This document shows positions 18,959 through 27,797 of a DNA stretch of 64,000 bases, in pieces. The DNA lies in contig NZ_KQ758602.1 of NCBI RefSeq assembly GCF_001457025.1, forward strand, positions 358,358-422,357, in the 5' to 3' direction. A model generated the notes under the pieces. The model saw nothing but the letters and a program-made list of their open reading frames with translations. It was not told where the DNA came from and made no database searches. How positions within the stretch are numbered: the first letter of the stretch is position 1; each line of letters opens with the position of its first letter. The DNA comes from Pseudarthrobacter enclensis. Its GTDB lineage: Bacteria; Actinomycetota; Actinomycetes; Actinomycetales; Micrococcaceae. The position numbers and the translations under genes are program-made.

Positions 18959-20134
18959 TCAGTCGAGTTCGACCCCACGGAGCAGGACCATGGTTCCGCC
19001 CACCACCACGGCTGAGGCGAGGAAGACCCCCGCTGCGCCCAGCCCGGCCGCGACCACGCCGATGGCGCTGGGCAGCACCACCTGCCCCACCCGGTTCCCG
19101 GCGAGGCGGAGGGCCAGTGCACGGCCGCGCTGGCCCGCGGGGGCCTGCGCGGACAGCCATGACATGGTGAGCGGCTGGCCGATGCCAAGGCCAAGCCCGA
19201 GCACAGCCATCACCACGAACAGAAGCCACGCCGGCATGGGCACCGCCGCGGCGGCCAGGGCGGCGGTGGACAGTGCGAGGCTGATGACCAGGAGCCGCAT
19301 GCGCCCGATCCGCCGGGACACGCGTCCCAGCAGAAGCCGGGACACCATGGAGAACACAGCACGGACGGTCAGCATGGCCCCCACGGTGGCCGCGGTGAGG
19401 CCGCGGTCCGTTCCCAGTGCGGGGAGGTAGACCATGGTCAGGTCCACCACGGCGAGGACCGTTGCGCTGGTGGCCAGGGCGCGGGCGACGCCGGGGGTCT
19501 TGAGGAGTGAAATGGCGCTTCCCATGGCTGCGCCGGCATCGCCGGTCTTCTTCCGGCCGCCGCTGACCTCGGCCGAGACCAAGAAGGTGTCAGCGAAAAG
19601 CACAGCGCTCATGCAGACGGCCAGGAGGAAGATGGCCCGGGTGTCGGGGTGGATGGACGCGCCACCCACCAGGGAAATCGCCAGCGGGCCCAGCGCTTGC
19701 CCCAGGGAGGCGGCGAAAGTGAGGTATCCGAAAGCGGAATCCATCCGGGTGGAGGCGGCGTTGTTCGCCACCACCGCCTGCTGGCCCACCACACATGCCA
19801 ACTGCCCGGCGCCCAGCAGGGCCGTCCCCATGATCAGCGCCACGATGGACGAGCCCCAGAACAGCAGGAACGTTGAACAGGCAAGGACGACGCCGGCCCC
19901 GATCGCCATGAGCCTGCGCTCACCCAGGCGGTCCACCAGGCCGCCCGTGGGCACCGCAAGGAGCAACGGAAAGACGGCGTAGCTGGCGGCCAGGACCCCG
20001 AGGGCATAGCCCGGGACGTCCAGTTCCAGGGCGCGGTAGGTGGCTGCGGGCCGCACCAGGAAGGTGACGGCCTGGATGAGGGCCGAGTGCAGGAGCAGGG
20101 CGGTGGCCGAGCGCCGGCCGAGTTCGCCGATCAT
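18959..20134 (-). CDS. MFS transporter
   Basis: The 391-aa protein has twelve predicted membrane helices and MFS loop motifs (GGLVDRLGERRLMAIG after helix 2; GRVSRRIGRMRLLVI after helix 8). The substrate cannot be read. Its ATG overlaps the TGA of the GntR regulator (ATGA), so the two form an operon and the regulator probably senses the transported compound or a related metabolite. Confidence 0.85.
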   Translation of the reverse strand: MIGELGRRSATALLLHSALIQAVTFLVRPAATYRALELDVPGYALGVLAASYAVFPLLLAVPTGGLVDRLGERRLMAIGAGVVLACSTFLLFWGSSIVALIMGTALLGAGQLACVVGQQAVVANNAASTRMDSAFGYLTFAASLGQALGPLAISLVGGASIHPDTRAIFLLAVCMSAVLFADTFLVSAEVSGGRKKTGDAGAAMGSAISLLKTPGVARALATSATVLAVVDLTMVYLPALGTDRGLTAATVGAMLTVRAVFSMVSRLLLGRVSRRIGRMRLLVISLALSTAALAAAAVPMPAWLLFVVMAVLGLGLGIGQPLTMSWLSAQAPAGQRGRALALRLAGNRVGQVVLPSAIGVVAAGLGAAGVFLASAVVVGGTMVLLRGVELD

Positions 20135-20796
20135 GACGCCGCTCCGCTGGCGCCGGAGATGGCCCGCACGGCAGCGTCCCGGGCGCCGAGGACGTGGTCG
20201 AAAGCCATCCCGGCGGCGGCTTCAGGGTTTCCGGAGGCAATGGCGTCCACCAGTTCGCGGTGCTGCTCCAGGGCCTGGTCCCGGCGTTCCTGGGTGCTGT
20301 TGGTGTAGTGCCGGTAACGCTCCATCTGGCTGGAGATCTGGCCGTGGAAGCGGCGTGCCCAGGAATTGCCGGCGATCGCGGCGATTTTGGCGTGCAGGGC
20401 CATGCCCTGTTGCATGGCGTCGTCGGCGAACTCCACCAGGGCGGCGTTCCTGGCCAGGATCCCGCGGAGATCCTCGATGTCCTCGGGTGTCGCCTTCACG
20501 CAGGCGTTCCGCGCCATCAACGACTCCACAGCCGCCCGGACTTCGTAGAGTTCGGAGATGACGGCCTCGTCGAGCACCGGCACCACCACCCCGCCGGTGG
20601 GTTGCTGCTCCAGCAGGTCCTCCGAGATGAGCCTCCGGATAGCTTCCCGGAGCGGCGTCCGGCTGACCTGCAGGGCCGCGGCCATGGCCGGTTCCTTCAG
20701 GCGCTCCCCCGGTTTGAGTTCCAGGGTCAGGATCTGGCGTTTCAGTTCCGCGTAGACAACGTGGGCGCCCGTATTCCGGGCGGATGTGATTGGCAT
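20131..20796 (-). CDS. GntR-family regulator with FCD domain
   Basis: The predicted 221-aa protein has an N-terminal GntR winged helix (ILTLELKPGERLKEPAMAAALQVSRTPLREAIRRL) and an all-helical FCD ligand domain with metal-binding candidates in ALHAKIA and EQHRELVDAI. I chose ATG 20796 (MPITSARN) because CCGGAGGT lies eight bases upstream; the longer frame lacks a ribosome-binding site and would place the palindrome at 20823 inside the coding region. It probably represses itself and the coupled MFS gene. Confidence 0.88.
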   Translation of the reverse strand: MPITSARNTGAHVVYAELKRQILTLELKPGERLKEPAMAAALQVSRTPLREAIRRLISEDLLEQQPTGGVVVPVLDEAVISELYEVRAAVESLMARNACVKATPEDIEDLRGILARNAALVEFADDAMQQGMALHAKIAAIAGNSWARRFHGQISSQMERYRHYTNSTQERRDQALEQHRELVDAIASGNPEAAAGMAFDHVLGARDAAVRAISGASGAAS

Positions 20797-20822
20797 GGGT
20801 GCGACCTCCGGCTCCAGCATAC

Positions 20823-20832
20823 TTGTATACAA
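20823..20832. promoter_or_regulatory. GntR-type operator TTGTATACAA
   Basis: A perfect 10-bp palindrome of the kind bound by FCD-type GntR regulators lies 27-36 bases upstream of the chosen gntR start, consistent with autoregulation. Confidence 0.6.
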
Positions 20833-20916
20833 ATATGCCTGTCAGGTCGCGCGGGCACTGCGCAGAGGCCGGCCGGAGGTACGGAATCGGAAAAATGGAG
20901 GGGGGGACAAAACGAG

Positions 20917-20950
20917 TCAGCCACCTTCGCCGGATGGCGAAGGTGGCTGA
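20917..20950 (-). terminator. Terminator of the MHS symporter gene
   Basis: A perfect 15-bp stem (TCAGCCACCTTCGCC / GGCGAAGGTGGCTGA) with a GGAT loop lies 40 bases past the symporter stop. On the minus strand it is followed by CTCGTTTTGT. Confidence 0.85.
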
Positions 20951-20989
20951 CAGGGCATGGACACTGGCCCGGTGCGTGTTTGCTGGAGA

Positions 20990-22342
20990 TTAGGCCTTGC
21001 GGGCCTCGAGGTCTTCGAGCGACTTGCCCCTGGTATCCGAGGACATCAGGGTAGCCACGGTGGCGACCAGGCAGATCCCGAAGGTGGCCAGGCCGATGGT
21101 CAGGGGTATGTTTGCCGAACCCGGCGGCGCGATGGCCGTAAAAATGCTCGGGAAGAAGGACGCGATCATCAGGCCGACGTTCTGCGACACGGCGAAACCG
21201 GTCACGCGGATCCGCATGGGGAACTGCTCCTGGAAGAACGTGGCGAACGTGGCGTTCCACATCTGGAAGAAAATGCCCTGGACAATCACCACGCAGACGA
21301 ACACCAGCGGCAGGCTGCCCAACTCGATGGCCCAGAGGTAACCGGCCACCAGCAGGCCGCCCGCCAGTCCACCGGTGGCCATCAGGGTCCGCCGGCCGAT
21401 CCTGTCGGAGAGCGCGCCGAACAGCGGGATGGTTACGACGGCCGCAATGTTGGCCACCAGCGTCACCCAGAGGAACTCGCTGCTGGAGAAGCCGTTGCCG
21501 TAGCCCTTCTGGGTGGCGAAGGAGACTCCGAAGATCAGGGTGGCCATGCCCACCACGTTGGCAAACGTCATGGCCACGCAGCGCAGCAGGGCGGCGGGGT
21601 GGGTGCGGAGCAGCTCCACCAGCGGGAACCGGCGCTTGGCCTCGACTGCCCCGGACTGCGCCTTGTAGGCGGGCGGCTCCTGTACCCGGCGGCGGATGAA
21701 GTAGCCGGCCAGGATCACAACGGCGCTCAGCAGGAACGGGATGCGCCAGCCCCACGCGGCAAACTGTTCCGCGGGAAGGGCCGCGGACAGGGGCAGCAGG
21801 ACGGCGGTGGCCAGGATGGAACCCACCTGGGTGCCCTGCAGGCTGAAGCTTGCAAAGAAACCGCGGCGGGCGTCCGGTGAGTGCTCGACGATCATGGCGC
21901 TGGCCCCGCCGAGTTCACCGGCCACCGCGAAGCCCTGGACCAGGCGGAGGAGCACCAGCAAGGCCGGCGCCAGCAGTCCCACCTGCCCGTAGGTGGGCAG
22001 CAGCCCCACGGCGAAGGTGGCGAAGCCCATCAGCAGCATGGCGAAGACGAGGACGCTCTTGCGGCCCTTCCGGTCACCATAGGCACCGAGGACGACGGCG
22101 CCGACGGGCCGGGATACGTAGCCCACCGCGTAGGTGGCCAGCGACGCAATAATGCCGACGGTGGGGTTTTCCGACGGGAAGAAGATCGTGGGGAAAATCA
22201 GCGTTGCAGCAAGCGAGTACAGGGCGAAGTCGTAGTACTCCAGGGCGCTTCCGATCCAGCCGCTCATGGCGGCCTTCCGGGGATCCCGCGATCCGGACCC
22301 TGCCACCCCGCTGGGGCGGACGCTGGTGTTGGTAGTGCTCAT
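20990..22342 (-). CDS. MHS-family (metabolite:H+ symporter) MFS transporter
   Basis: The predicted 450-aa protein has the MHS signatures SALEYYDFALYS at helix 1, GAYGDRKGRKSVLV after helix 2 and FAVAGELGGASAMIVEHSP. This family imports organic acids, osmolytes such as betaine, or shikimate-like compounds with protons. The start at 22342 (MSTTNTSV) has AAGGA eight bases upstream. A promoter with a perfect palindrome precedes it. No adjacent enzyme gene points to the substrate. Confidence 0.88.
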   Translation of the reverse strand: MSTTNTSVRPSGVAGSGSRDPRKAAMSGWIGSALEYYDFALYSLAATLIFPTIFFPSENPTVGIIASLATYAVGYVSRPVGAVVLGAYGDRKGRKSVLVFAMLLMGFATFAVGLLPTYGQVGLLAPALLVLLRLVQGFAVAGELGGASAMIVEHSPDARRGFFASFSLQGTQVGSILATAVLLPLSAALPAEQFAAWGWRIPFLLSAVVILAGYFIRRRVQEPPAYKAQSGAVEAKRRFPLVELLRTHPAALLRCVAMTFANVVGMATLIFGVSFATQKGYGNGFSSSEFLWVTLVANIAAVVTIPLFGALSDRIGRRTLMATGGLAGGLLVAGYLWAIELGSLPLVFVCVVIVQGIFFQMWNATFATFFQEQFPMRIRVTGFAVSQNVGLMIASFFPSIFTAIAPPGSANIPLTIGLATFGICLVATVATLMSSDTRGKSLEDLEARKA

Positions 22343-22392
22343 GTGCTTGTCCTTCGACTCCATTGGCAAAGAACCGGTACCAACCGGCACTT

Positions 22393-22404
22393 TGAATCGA
22401 TTCA
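22393..22404. promoter_or_regulatory. Perfect palindromic operator TGAATCGATTCA
   Basis: The 12-bp palindrome with central CG is LacI-like. It lies just downstream of the -10 box of the symporter gene, the same arrangement seen at 12006-12017. No LacI gene is adjacent, so the repressor must be encoded elsewhere. Confidence 0.6.
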
Positions 22405-22406
22405 CA

Positions 22407-22435
22407 ATCTTAGGACGTGACGCCGGTTACGTCAA
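22407..22435 (-). promoter_or_regulatory. Promoter of the MHS symporter gene
   Basis: On the minus strand TTGACG (22430-22435) and TAAGAT (22407-22412) are separated by 17 bases. Confidence 0.65.
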
Positions 22436-22445
22436 TGGGCAAGCG

Positions 22446-23303
22446 CTATCCCGGAAGATAGGCGGCACGGGCCAGGCGGATGAAGTCGGCCACGAGCGGT
22501 GAAGGATCGTCCCGCCAGCATGCAAGGAAAACCTCGATGGGCGGGGCATCCCGCACCGGCCGGTAGGCCACCCCTGGGCGCGGATTCTGGGCTGCGGTCG
22601 CTTCGGAGGACATTCCCAACGCCTGGCCTGTGGAAATCAGCGTCAGCCATTCATCGACGCCCTGCACCGGACGGAACCCGGCGGGCCGCGACTCTTCGGG
22701 CCACAACTCCTCACTGGTGGTTCCCGTCCGGCGGTCGACGGCGATGGTTCGGCCTGCGAAGTCGGCCATCCTCAGGACCCGCCGGCGGGCAAGGGTGTCG
22801 CTCGCGGCGAGCGCCGCAAAGCGCGCCTCCGCCCCGATGGGTGTGGAGGTGAACCGGCCCTCGGTGAGCGGCCGCCGTCGTACTGCGACGTCCGCCGAGC
22901 CGTCGGCCAGGCCCCCGGAAGGCGCGTTGGACTGCACCCACACCAACGACACGTCCGGGTGGAGTTCCTCCCACTGCCGCTGCAGCGCGATGGTGCGCCG
23001 GCCCAACGCGGACCAGGCGTAGCCCACCCTCAACTCGCTGCCATGGTCCCCGGCAACGCGTTCCAGGAGGGCCAACTCGTCGAGCACCCTGCGGGCATGG
23101 GCGATGATCCGCTCCCCCACCGGGGTAGGTGTGAAACTGCGGGTGGTCCGCTGCAGGATGCGGAGTCCCAGGGCCTGTTCGAGCGCTGCAATAGACCGGG
23201 AGACGGCGGCCTGGGACGTCCCCAGCTCGATGGCTGCGTCGGTAAACGTTTCGGCATCCACGACGGCGACGAGAGCGCGGAGGTAGCGCAGCTCAACATT
23301 CAT
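22446..23303 (-). CDS. LysR-family regulator
   Basis: The 285-aa protein starts MNVELRYLRALVAVVDAETFTDAA with a typical LysR winged helix (TSQAAVSRSIAALEQALGLRILQRTTR), a linker helix, and a periplasmic-binding-like effector domain. It is divergent from the EamA transporter, with start codons about 70 bases apart, so it most likely regulates that exporter in the usual LysR manner. A longer open frame upstream of 23303 lies opposite the transporter and is ignored. Confidence 0.9.
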   Translation of the reverse strand: MNVELRYLRALVAVVDAETFTDAAIELGTSQAAVSRSIAALEQALGLRILQRTTRSFTPTPVGERIIAHARRVLDELALLERVAGDHGSELRVGYAWSALGRRTIALQRQWEELHPDVSLVWVQSNAPSGGLADGSADVAVRRRPLTEGRFTSTPIGAEARFAALAASDTLARRRVLRMADFAGRTIAVDRRTGTTSEELWPEESRPAGFRPVQGVDEWLTLISTGQALGMSSEATAAQNPRPGVAYRPVRDAPPIEVFLACWRDDPSPLVADFIRLARAAYLPG

Positions 23304-23372
23304 ACGGTCATCGTATAGAACACGCGGCATTCGCATTTCCTGCCGGCCAGCGGTCGGCCGGACACTGTGGGG

Positions 23373-24320
23373 ATGGACGCTTCTTTGCTGCAGGGCGCGG
23401 GGACGACCCGCGGTGGGACGGGCACCCCGCGCCGCCCGTCGTCGTTCTTGTTCCGCGGCGTGCTGACCATGACCGGAGCAGGACTCAGCAACCAAATCGG
23501 CGCCGGAATCGGCGCGCACGCCTTCCCGGTGATCGGGCCGGCAGGGGTAGTGGCCGTGCGGCAGCTGGTGGCGGCCGTGGTGCTGCTTCCGGCGGCGCGG
23601 CCGCCGTTCCACCGCTTTACGTGGCGGCAGTGGTGGCCGGTCCTCCTGCTGGGCGCGGCCACGGCCCTGATGAACATCTGCCTGTACGTTGCCATCGACC
23701 GGATCGGACTGGGGCTGGCGGTCACGCTGGAGTTCCTGGGTCCGCTGGCGGTAGCGCTGCTGTCCTCGAGGAGCCGGTGGGACCTGCTGTGCGGGATTGG
23801 CGCCGGCGTGGGCGTGTACATCCTGGTGATGCCCGGGCCGGCGAGCGACCTGGCCGGGATCCTTATTGGCCTGGGCGGCGCGGCGGGCTGGGCGGCCTAT
23901 ATCCTTTTGAACCGCGTGGCCGGTCAGCGTCTCCACGGCCTGCAGGCCCCGGCGGCCGCCAGCCTCGTTTCACTGGTGCTTTACGTGCCGGTGGCCATTC
24001 ATCTGCTCGCCAACGGCAGCTTCACCGGGCCCGCCATGCTGTACGCCGCGGCCGCCGGAATCCTGTGCTCGGTTGTTCCGTACGCAGCCGACCTGGTGGC
24101 CCTCAGGTTCGTTCCCGCCGGCTTCTTCGGGGTGTACATGAGCATCAACCCGATCCTCGCGGCACTGTCCGGAATAGTGGTGCTGAGGCAAGTGCTGGTG
24201 CTCCACGAATGGCTGGGTATCGCGCTGATTGTCTCGGCAAATGCCACGGCGATCTGGATTGCGGGACGGCGGCGGATTCCCGGGCGGACCGGACAGCTGG
24301 TCAGTTCACCGCGGAGCTGA
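23373..24320 (+). CDS. EamA/DMT-superfamily transporter (RhtA-like)
   Basis: The 315-aa membrane protein has ten predicted helices in two EamA repeats. Features include NQIGAGIGAHAFPVIGPAGVVAVRQL at helices 1-2 and LEFLGPLAVALLSSRS at the end of the first repeat, close to the RhtA group of threonine/homoserine exporters. The start could be ATG 23373 or an adjacent GTG at 23367. Divergent from the LysR gene. Confidence 0.85.
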   Translation: MDASLLQGAGTTRGGTGTPRRPSSFLFRGVLTMTGAGLSNQIGAGIGAHAFPVIGPAGVVAVRQLVAAVVLLPAARPPFHRFTWRQWWPVLLLGAATALMNICLYVAIDRIGLGLAVTLEFLGPLAVALLSSRSRWDLLCGIGAGVGVYILVMPGPASDLAGILIGLGGAAGWAAYILLNRVAGQRLHGLQAPAAASLVSLVLYVPVAIHLLANGSFTGPAMLYAAAAGILCSVVPYAADLVALRFVPAGFFGVYMSINPILAALSGIVVLRQVLVLHEWLGIALIVSANATAIWIAGRRRIPGRTGQLVSSPRS

Positions 24321-24323
24321 CGC

Positions 24324-25307
24324 TCACAGGATGGCCGTGGCGTTGGCGGGGGAGCCTGTTCCGCCGGTGATGTTGAGCGGTTTGATGCTGATGAAGGCGT
24401 CCCAGCGGCCCGCGCTGCGCATGTGCCGGGCCAGCGGGCCGAGGCGCCACAGTTCGCCCAGCGGCATTCCGAGTTTGGCGAGCAGCTGCTGGTGCATCAT
24501 GCCGTGGTCATTGAACGCCGAGTCCCGGTACGGGCTGTCCGGCACCGCGGGCAGGCATTCCAGGGCGAAGTTGTCCGCAGCGAGCAGCGCCAAGCGCTGG
24601 TCCCAGGCCCACGCAACGAACTTCCGCGACTGGGCGATGCCGGTGGCCTTCCTGCTGTCGCGCACCCGCTGTTTTTCCGCCGTCGGCAGGTTCAGGAACC
24701 ATTCGCACCAGCCGGTGTGGAGGAGCAGGATGTCACCCTGGCGGAGGGTGGAGTGCTGTGCGGCGAGGGCCGCTTCGATGAGCTCGAGGCCCAGCGGCTC
24801 CCCTGCCGTATGGTCAATCGGGCTGCCTTGGGTGGTTCGGTAGCCGTCCAGGTCCACCAGCACCGCGCGGCCAACAATCGGCTCATCGGCCCATTCCTGG
24901 ATGCCCAGGTCCGGGGTCCCCTCGACCACCCGTTCATCCGGGGTGCCGTTATAAAAGCCGACGTCGTCCGCCCGGCGGTGCCGCAGCCCGTCCACCTGGC
25001 TGGACCCCTGGAGGTAGTAGCCATCCAGGAAGTCATCGCGGTGTGCCGGGTGCGAGGAGTAGATGGTGTGCTTGGGTGCGCCGCGTTTCAGGGACATTCC
25101 GGGATGGAACGCGTCTGCCGGGTAGTCGAGGCCAAAGATAGTACCCGTATGTATGCACTCCCGGGCATGAAGCAGGGTGTCAGGGGTAATGAACGACGGC
25201 GTCCCGCGGGTTGGGTGCGGAAACAGGCCCCAGGAGGTCCCGGCCAGGCTGCCCTCGCGTTGCAGGAGCCCGGCGAAGTCCGGATACATGCCGTTAAAGG
25301 AACTCAT
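24324..25307 (-). CDS. Cyclase-family metal-dependent hydrolase (kynurenine formamidase-like)
   Basis: The 327-aa protein (start MSSFNGMYPDF at 25307) belongs to the cyclase family, which includes kynurenine formamidase and isatin hydrolase. The classical HxGTHxDxxxH metal motif appears here as SSQVDGLRH, a variant found in a longer subgroup; LLLHTGWCEW and NDHGMMHQQLLAKLGMPLGELW are further family positions. Such enzymes hydrolyse an amide or lactone ring. It is the last gene of the leftward operon and its ATG overlaps the TGA of the small membrane protein, so its product may be the acid handled by the rest of the pathway. Confidence 0.8.
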   Translation of the reverse strand: MSSFNGMYPDFAGLLQREGSLAGTSWGLFPHPTRGTPSFITPDTLLHARECIHTGTIFGLDYPADAFHPGMSLKRGAPKHTIYSSHPAHRDDFLDGYYLQGSSQVDGLRHRRADDVGFYNGTPDERVVEGTPDLGIQEWADEPIVGRAVLVDLDGYRTTQGSPIDHTAGEPLGLELIEAALAAQHSTLRQGDILLLHTGWCEWFLNLPTAEKQRVRDSRKATGIAQSRKFVAWAWDQRLALLAADNFALECLPAVPDSPYRDSAFNDHGMMHQQLLAKLGMPLGELWRLGPLARHMRSAGRWDAFISIKPLNITGGTGSPANATAIL

Positions 25308-25558
25308 CGGGCACCCGCTTTCTGGGGCTGCTCTAATGCCTGCCGGCGCTTGTAGCTGAGAAGGAAGCCCGCCACGGCGCAGACCGATGCGGTGATGCAG
25401 ATCGGAGTCTTGATGGCGTCGTTGAGCGCCGTGAGCCACTGGCTCTGCCCCGCTACCAGGCTGATGGCCTGGCCGAGGACAAAGACGATGCCGCCAGCCA
25501 GCAGTACAGCCAGTGTGAGGACGAAGAGGACTTCGATGGCCCTTCGGAAGCTATGCAT
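25304..25558 (-). CDS. Small two-helix membrane protein of the transporter operon
   Basis: The 84-aa product has two hydrophobic segments (about residues 9-36 and 48-68) and a basic C-terminus. It lies between the TRAP-type large permease and the cyclase gene with an ATGA overlap. Its position suggests a small auxiliary subunit equivalent to DctQ, but it is half the usual length and I see no clear homology. It starts behind AGGGAAC. Confidence 0.6.
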   Translation of the reverse strand: MHSFRRAIEVLFVLTLAVLLAGGIVFVLGQAISLVAGQSQWLTALNDAIKTPICITASVCAVAGFLLSYKRRQALEQPQKAGAR

Positions 25559-25568
25559 GAAGTGTTCC

Positions 25569-26906
25569 CTAGATTGGCAGGATGCCGAGGATGATCAGGA
25601 CGCCGATGCCCAGCAGCGGCAGGGCGTAGTGGGTCAGCAATCGGGCAAAGGTCTTGAGCGGGTCCACGTCCGCGATGCCGCACGCGACATATAAGGGTGC
25701 GCCGCCGGGCGGGACCGCGGCTTCGCAGGACGAGAACACCAGGACGGCCACGGCAGCTGTGGTGGCGGGGACACCGGCGGCGACGAGCGTGGCGACACCC
25801 ACGGTTCCGACGGCGGCCATGGTGGCGGTGGCCGACAGCGGTGCCGCCACCGCAATGATGATCAGGCCGATCAGGATGGCCAGCAGCCACAGCGGCAGGT
25901 TCATCCCGGTAAGGAGTGTGGTCATCTGCTTGGGCAGCCCAGTGGCGGCCAGCGCGTTGGCCCCTGCGAAGGCGAACACCACTGTCACGCCAACAATGCC
26001 GAACCGCGGCGCGGACTCCTGCAGCAGGGTCCACCAGCCCCGGCCGGTCCCTGGGAGGTTCTTCCGGCCCAGCAGGAGGCCGGTGATGATCAGGACCACG
26101 GGGATCCAGACGATGACGCTGACGGATTTGGTGACGTCCCCGCCGGTCCAGTCCGAGAGGCTCTTCGCCAGGGCCCCTGTGGTGATCACCAGGGGGATGG
26201 CCACCACCACGAACAGCAGCAGGGTGGCCCAGCCGCGGCCGAACGCCGTGCGGACGGTCAGCCGGTGTGCCGCGTCGAGCGGGGCCATCCCGCTCTTGCG
26301 GACCAGCAGCCAGGTGACCACCAGCCGGTGCAGGAAGCACCAGAGGCCGCCGAAGAGCAGGGGCAGGACCAGTGCATTGATGTCCAGCAGCGGCCCCACG
26401 GTGGCTGAACCCACCAGGACGAACATCGAGGCGCTGAAGGGGAACGTGATGCCCATGCCGGCGTTGCCGGCAACCAGCGTTGCAGCGGACGGCTTGTCCA
26501 GCTTGGACTTCTCCATCCAGGGAATGGTCACCGAGCCAACCGTGGCGGCGATGGCGGCCTGGTTGTGCACCACCCCGCCGAGCCCCGCCGAGGCCACCGT
26601 GGAAACCCAGGCCGGACCGCCCTTGACCCCGCCGATGAGCGAGTTCAGCAGGTCGATGAGCCGGTCCAGGACGCCGGCCTTGTCCAGCAGGTATCCCATG
26701 AAGACGAACGCCATGGTGGCGTAGACAATTTCGTCGGTGATGGCGTCGTACAGGGCATCCCAGCCAATCGCCGCCGCCGCGGTTCCGGTGAAGGGGAGGA
26801 CGGCCAGGAAGCCGAGGATCATGGCCTCGCCCACGCTTCGCTTGACCACGGTGGTCCAGAGCAGGATGACGGCAAGGTAGGCGCCGAGTGCCCAGATGCC
26901 GATCAT
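25569..26906 (-). CDS. TRAP-type large permease (DctM-like)
   Basis: The 445-aa protein has about twelve hydrophobic segments. Its layout follows DctM/IT-superfamily permeases: a re-entrant loop around GLGGVVHNQAAIAATVGSVTIP and a second with ALSATATMAAVGTVGVATLVAAG. TRAP permeases work with a small DctQ and a periplasmic binding protein; the neighbouring 84-aa protein could be the former, and no DctP gene is nearby. It may import the same substrate class as the TctABC genes in this operon. It starts behind CAGGAG. Confidence 0.75.
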   Translation of the reverse strand: MIGIWALGAYLAVILLWTTVVKRSVGEAMILGFLAVLPFTGTAAAAIGWDALYDAITDEIVYATMAFVFMGYLLDKAGVLDRLIDLLNSLIGGVKGGPAWVSTVASAGLGGVVHNQAAIAATVGSVTIPWMEKSKLDKPSAATLVAGNAGMGITFPFSASMFVLVGSATVGPLLDINALVLPLLFGGLWCFLHRLVVTWLLVRKSGMAPLDAAHRLTVRTAFGRGWATLLLFVVVAIPLVITTGALAKSLSDWTGGDVTKSVSVIVWIPVVLIITGLLLGRKNLPGTGRGWWTLLQESAPRFGIVGVTVVFAFAGANALAATGLPKQMTTLLTGMNLPLWLLAILIGLIIIAVAAPLSATATMAAVGTVGVATLVAAGVPATTAAVAVLVFSSCEAAVPPGGAPLYVACGIADVDPLKTFARLLTHYALPLLGIGVLIILGILPI

Positions 26907-26985
26907 GTTGCTGCTCCTGACGGCCGGATGCCGGTTGGGGTGGAAATCACGTGTTACCTGTTCCTGATTGTGCCCGACTGCGCGG

Positions 26986-27765
26986 TCAGCGCAAGGCCGG
27001 TTCCGTGGCCTGCGCCATGCGGGCCAGCGCGGTGGCCGAGGCGGTGGTCATCTCTGCAGGGACGCCAAGGTCCGACAGGTAACTGGCAGTGTCCTGCATT
27101 TCCTTCGACCGGCGGACGGCGTGTTTGGCGGTGCCGGTGAGGAACCTGTCGATGACGGCCTGGCCGTCCCCGGCCAACTGCCCCGCGATTTGGCCGCGGA
27201 TCCAGTCCTCCAGGCCCGCTGCCCTTCCGGCAGTAACGGCTTCCACCACCACGGATGCCAGGCCCTTCATGAGGACGCTGCGCAGCAATTTGTGGGCCAT
27301 CGCCGCCCCGGGCTCCCCGTCCGCGATTTCCACCTGCACGCCCAACGGGACCAGCAGGTCGGCAACGGCCTGGGCGCCGGGACCGCTCACCATCAGCGGG
27401 GTCTTTTCACCGAGTGCCGAGACCGGGCCGAGGATGGCGACGTCGGCGAAGCAGGCTTTGCTGGGCAGTTGGCCCAGCTCCTGCATCACGCCCGGCGACG
27501 AGGACGTAAAGTCCGCGTAGACACTGCCGGCGTCGAGCACCGGCAGGCACTCCTGCGCTACGGCGCGTGCCGCGGCGGCGCCGGTCATCACCAGGACGAT
27601 GTCCGCCCCGGTGCACGCTTCGGCCGCGGTGGTGGCCCGGATGACGCCTGCCGGGGTGGTGGGGGCCACCGGGTCGAAGCCGGTGACGGTGTGGCCGGCC
27701 GCGGTCAGTGCCGCGGCGTAGGTGGCTCCGGCTTCGCCGAGGCCGATGACGGTGCACGCTGTCAT
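26986..27765 (-). CDS. NAD(P)-dependent dehydrogenase of the 6-phosphogluconate/3-hydroxyisobutyrate type
   Basis: The 259-aa enzyme begins with a Rossmann fold (VIGLGEAGATYAAALTAAGHTVTGFD) and ends in a helical domain like DUF1932. The family oxidises beta-hydroxyacids or reduces the corresponding keto forms. Lys in AMAHKLLRSVLMKGLAS fits the catalytic position. It lies between the RraA-like gene and the TRAP permease and is probably co-transcribed with both. Confidence 0.82.
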   Translation of the reverse strand: MTACTVIGLGEAGATYAAALTAAGHTVTGFDPVAPTTPAGVIRATTAAEACTGADIVLVMTGAAAARAVAQECLPVLDAGSVYADFTSSSPGVMQELGQLPSKACFADVAILGPVSALGEKTPLMVSGPGAQAVADLLVPLGVQVEIADGEPGAAMAHKLLRSVLMKGLASVVVEAVTAGRAAGLEDWIRGQIAGQLAGDGQAVIDRFLTGTAKHAVRRSKEMQDTASYLSDLGVPAEMTTASATALARMAQATEPALR

Positions 27766-27797
27766 GGTTGCTCTGTTCCTTCTGGTGGTGTTGGTTT

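Noticed and set aside
22446..23936. LysR protein extended to 496 residues
   Set aside because: The extra N-terminal 211 residues overlap the divergent EamA gene and are His/Arg/Pro-rich; a normal LysR start is at 23303.
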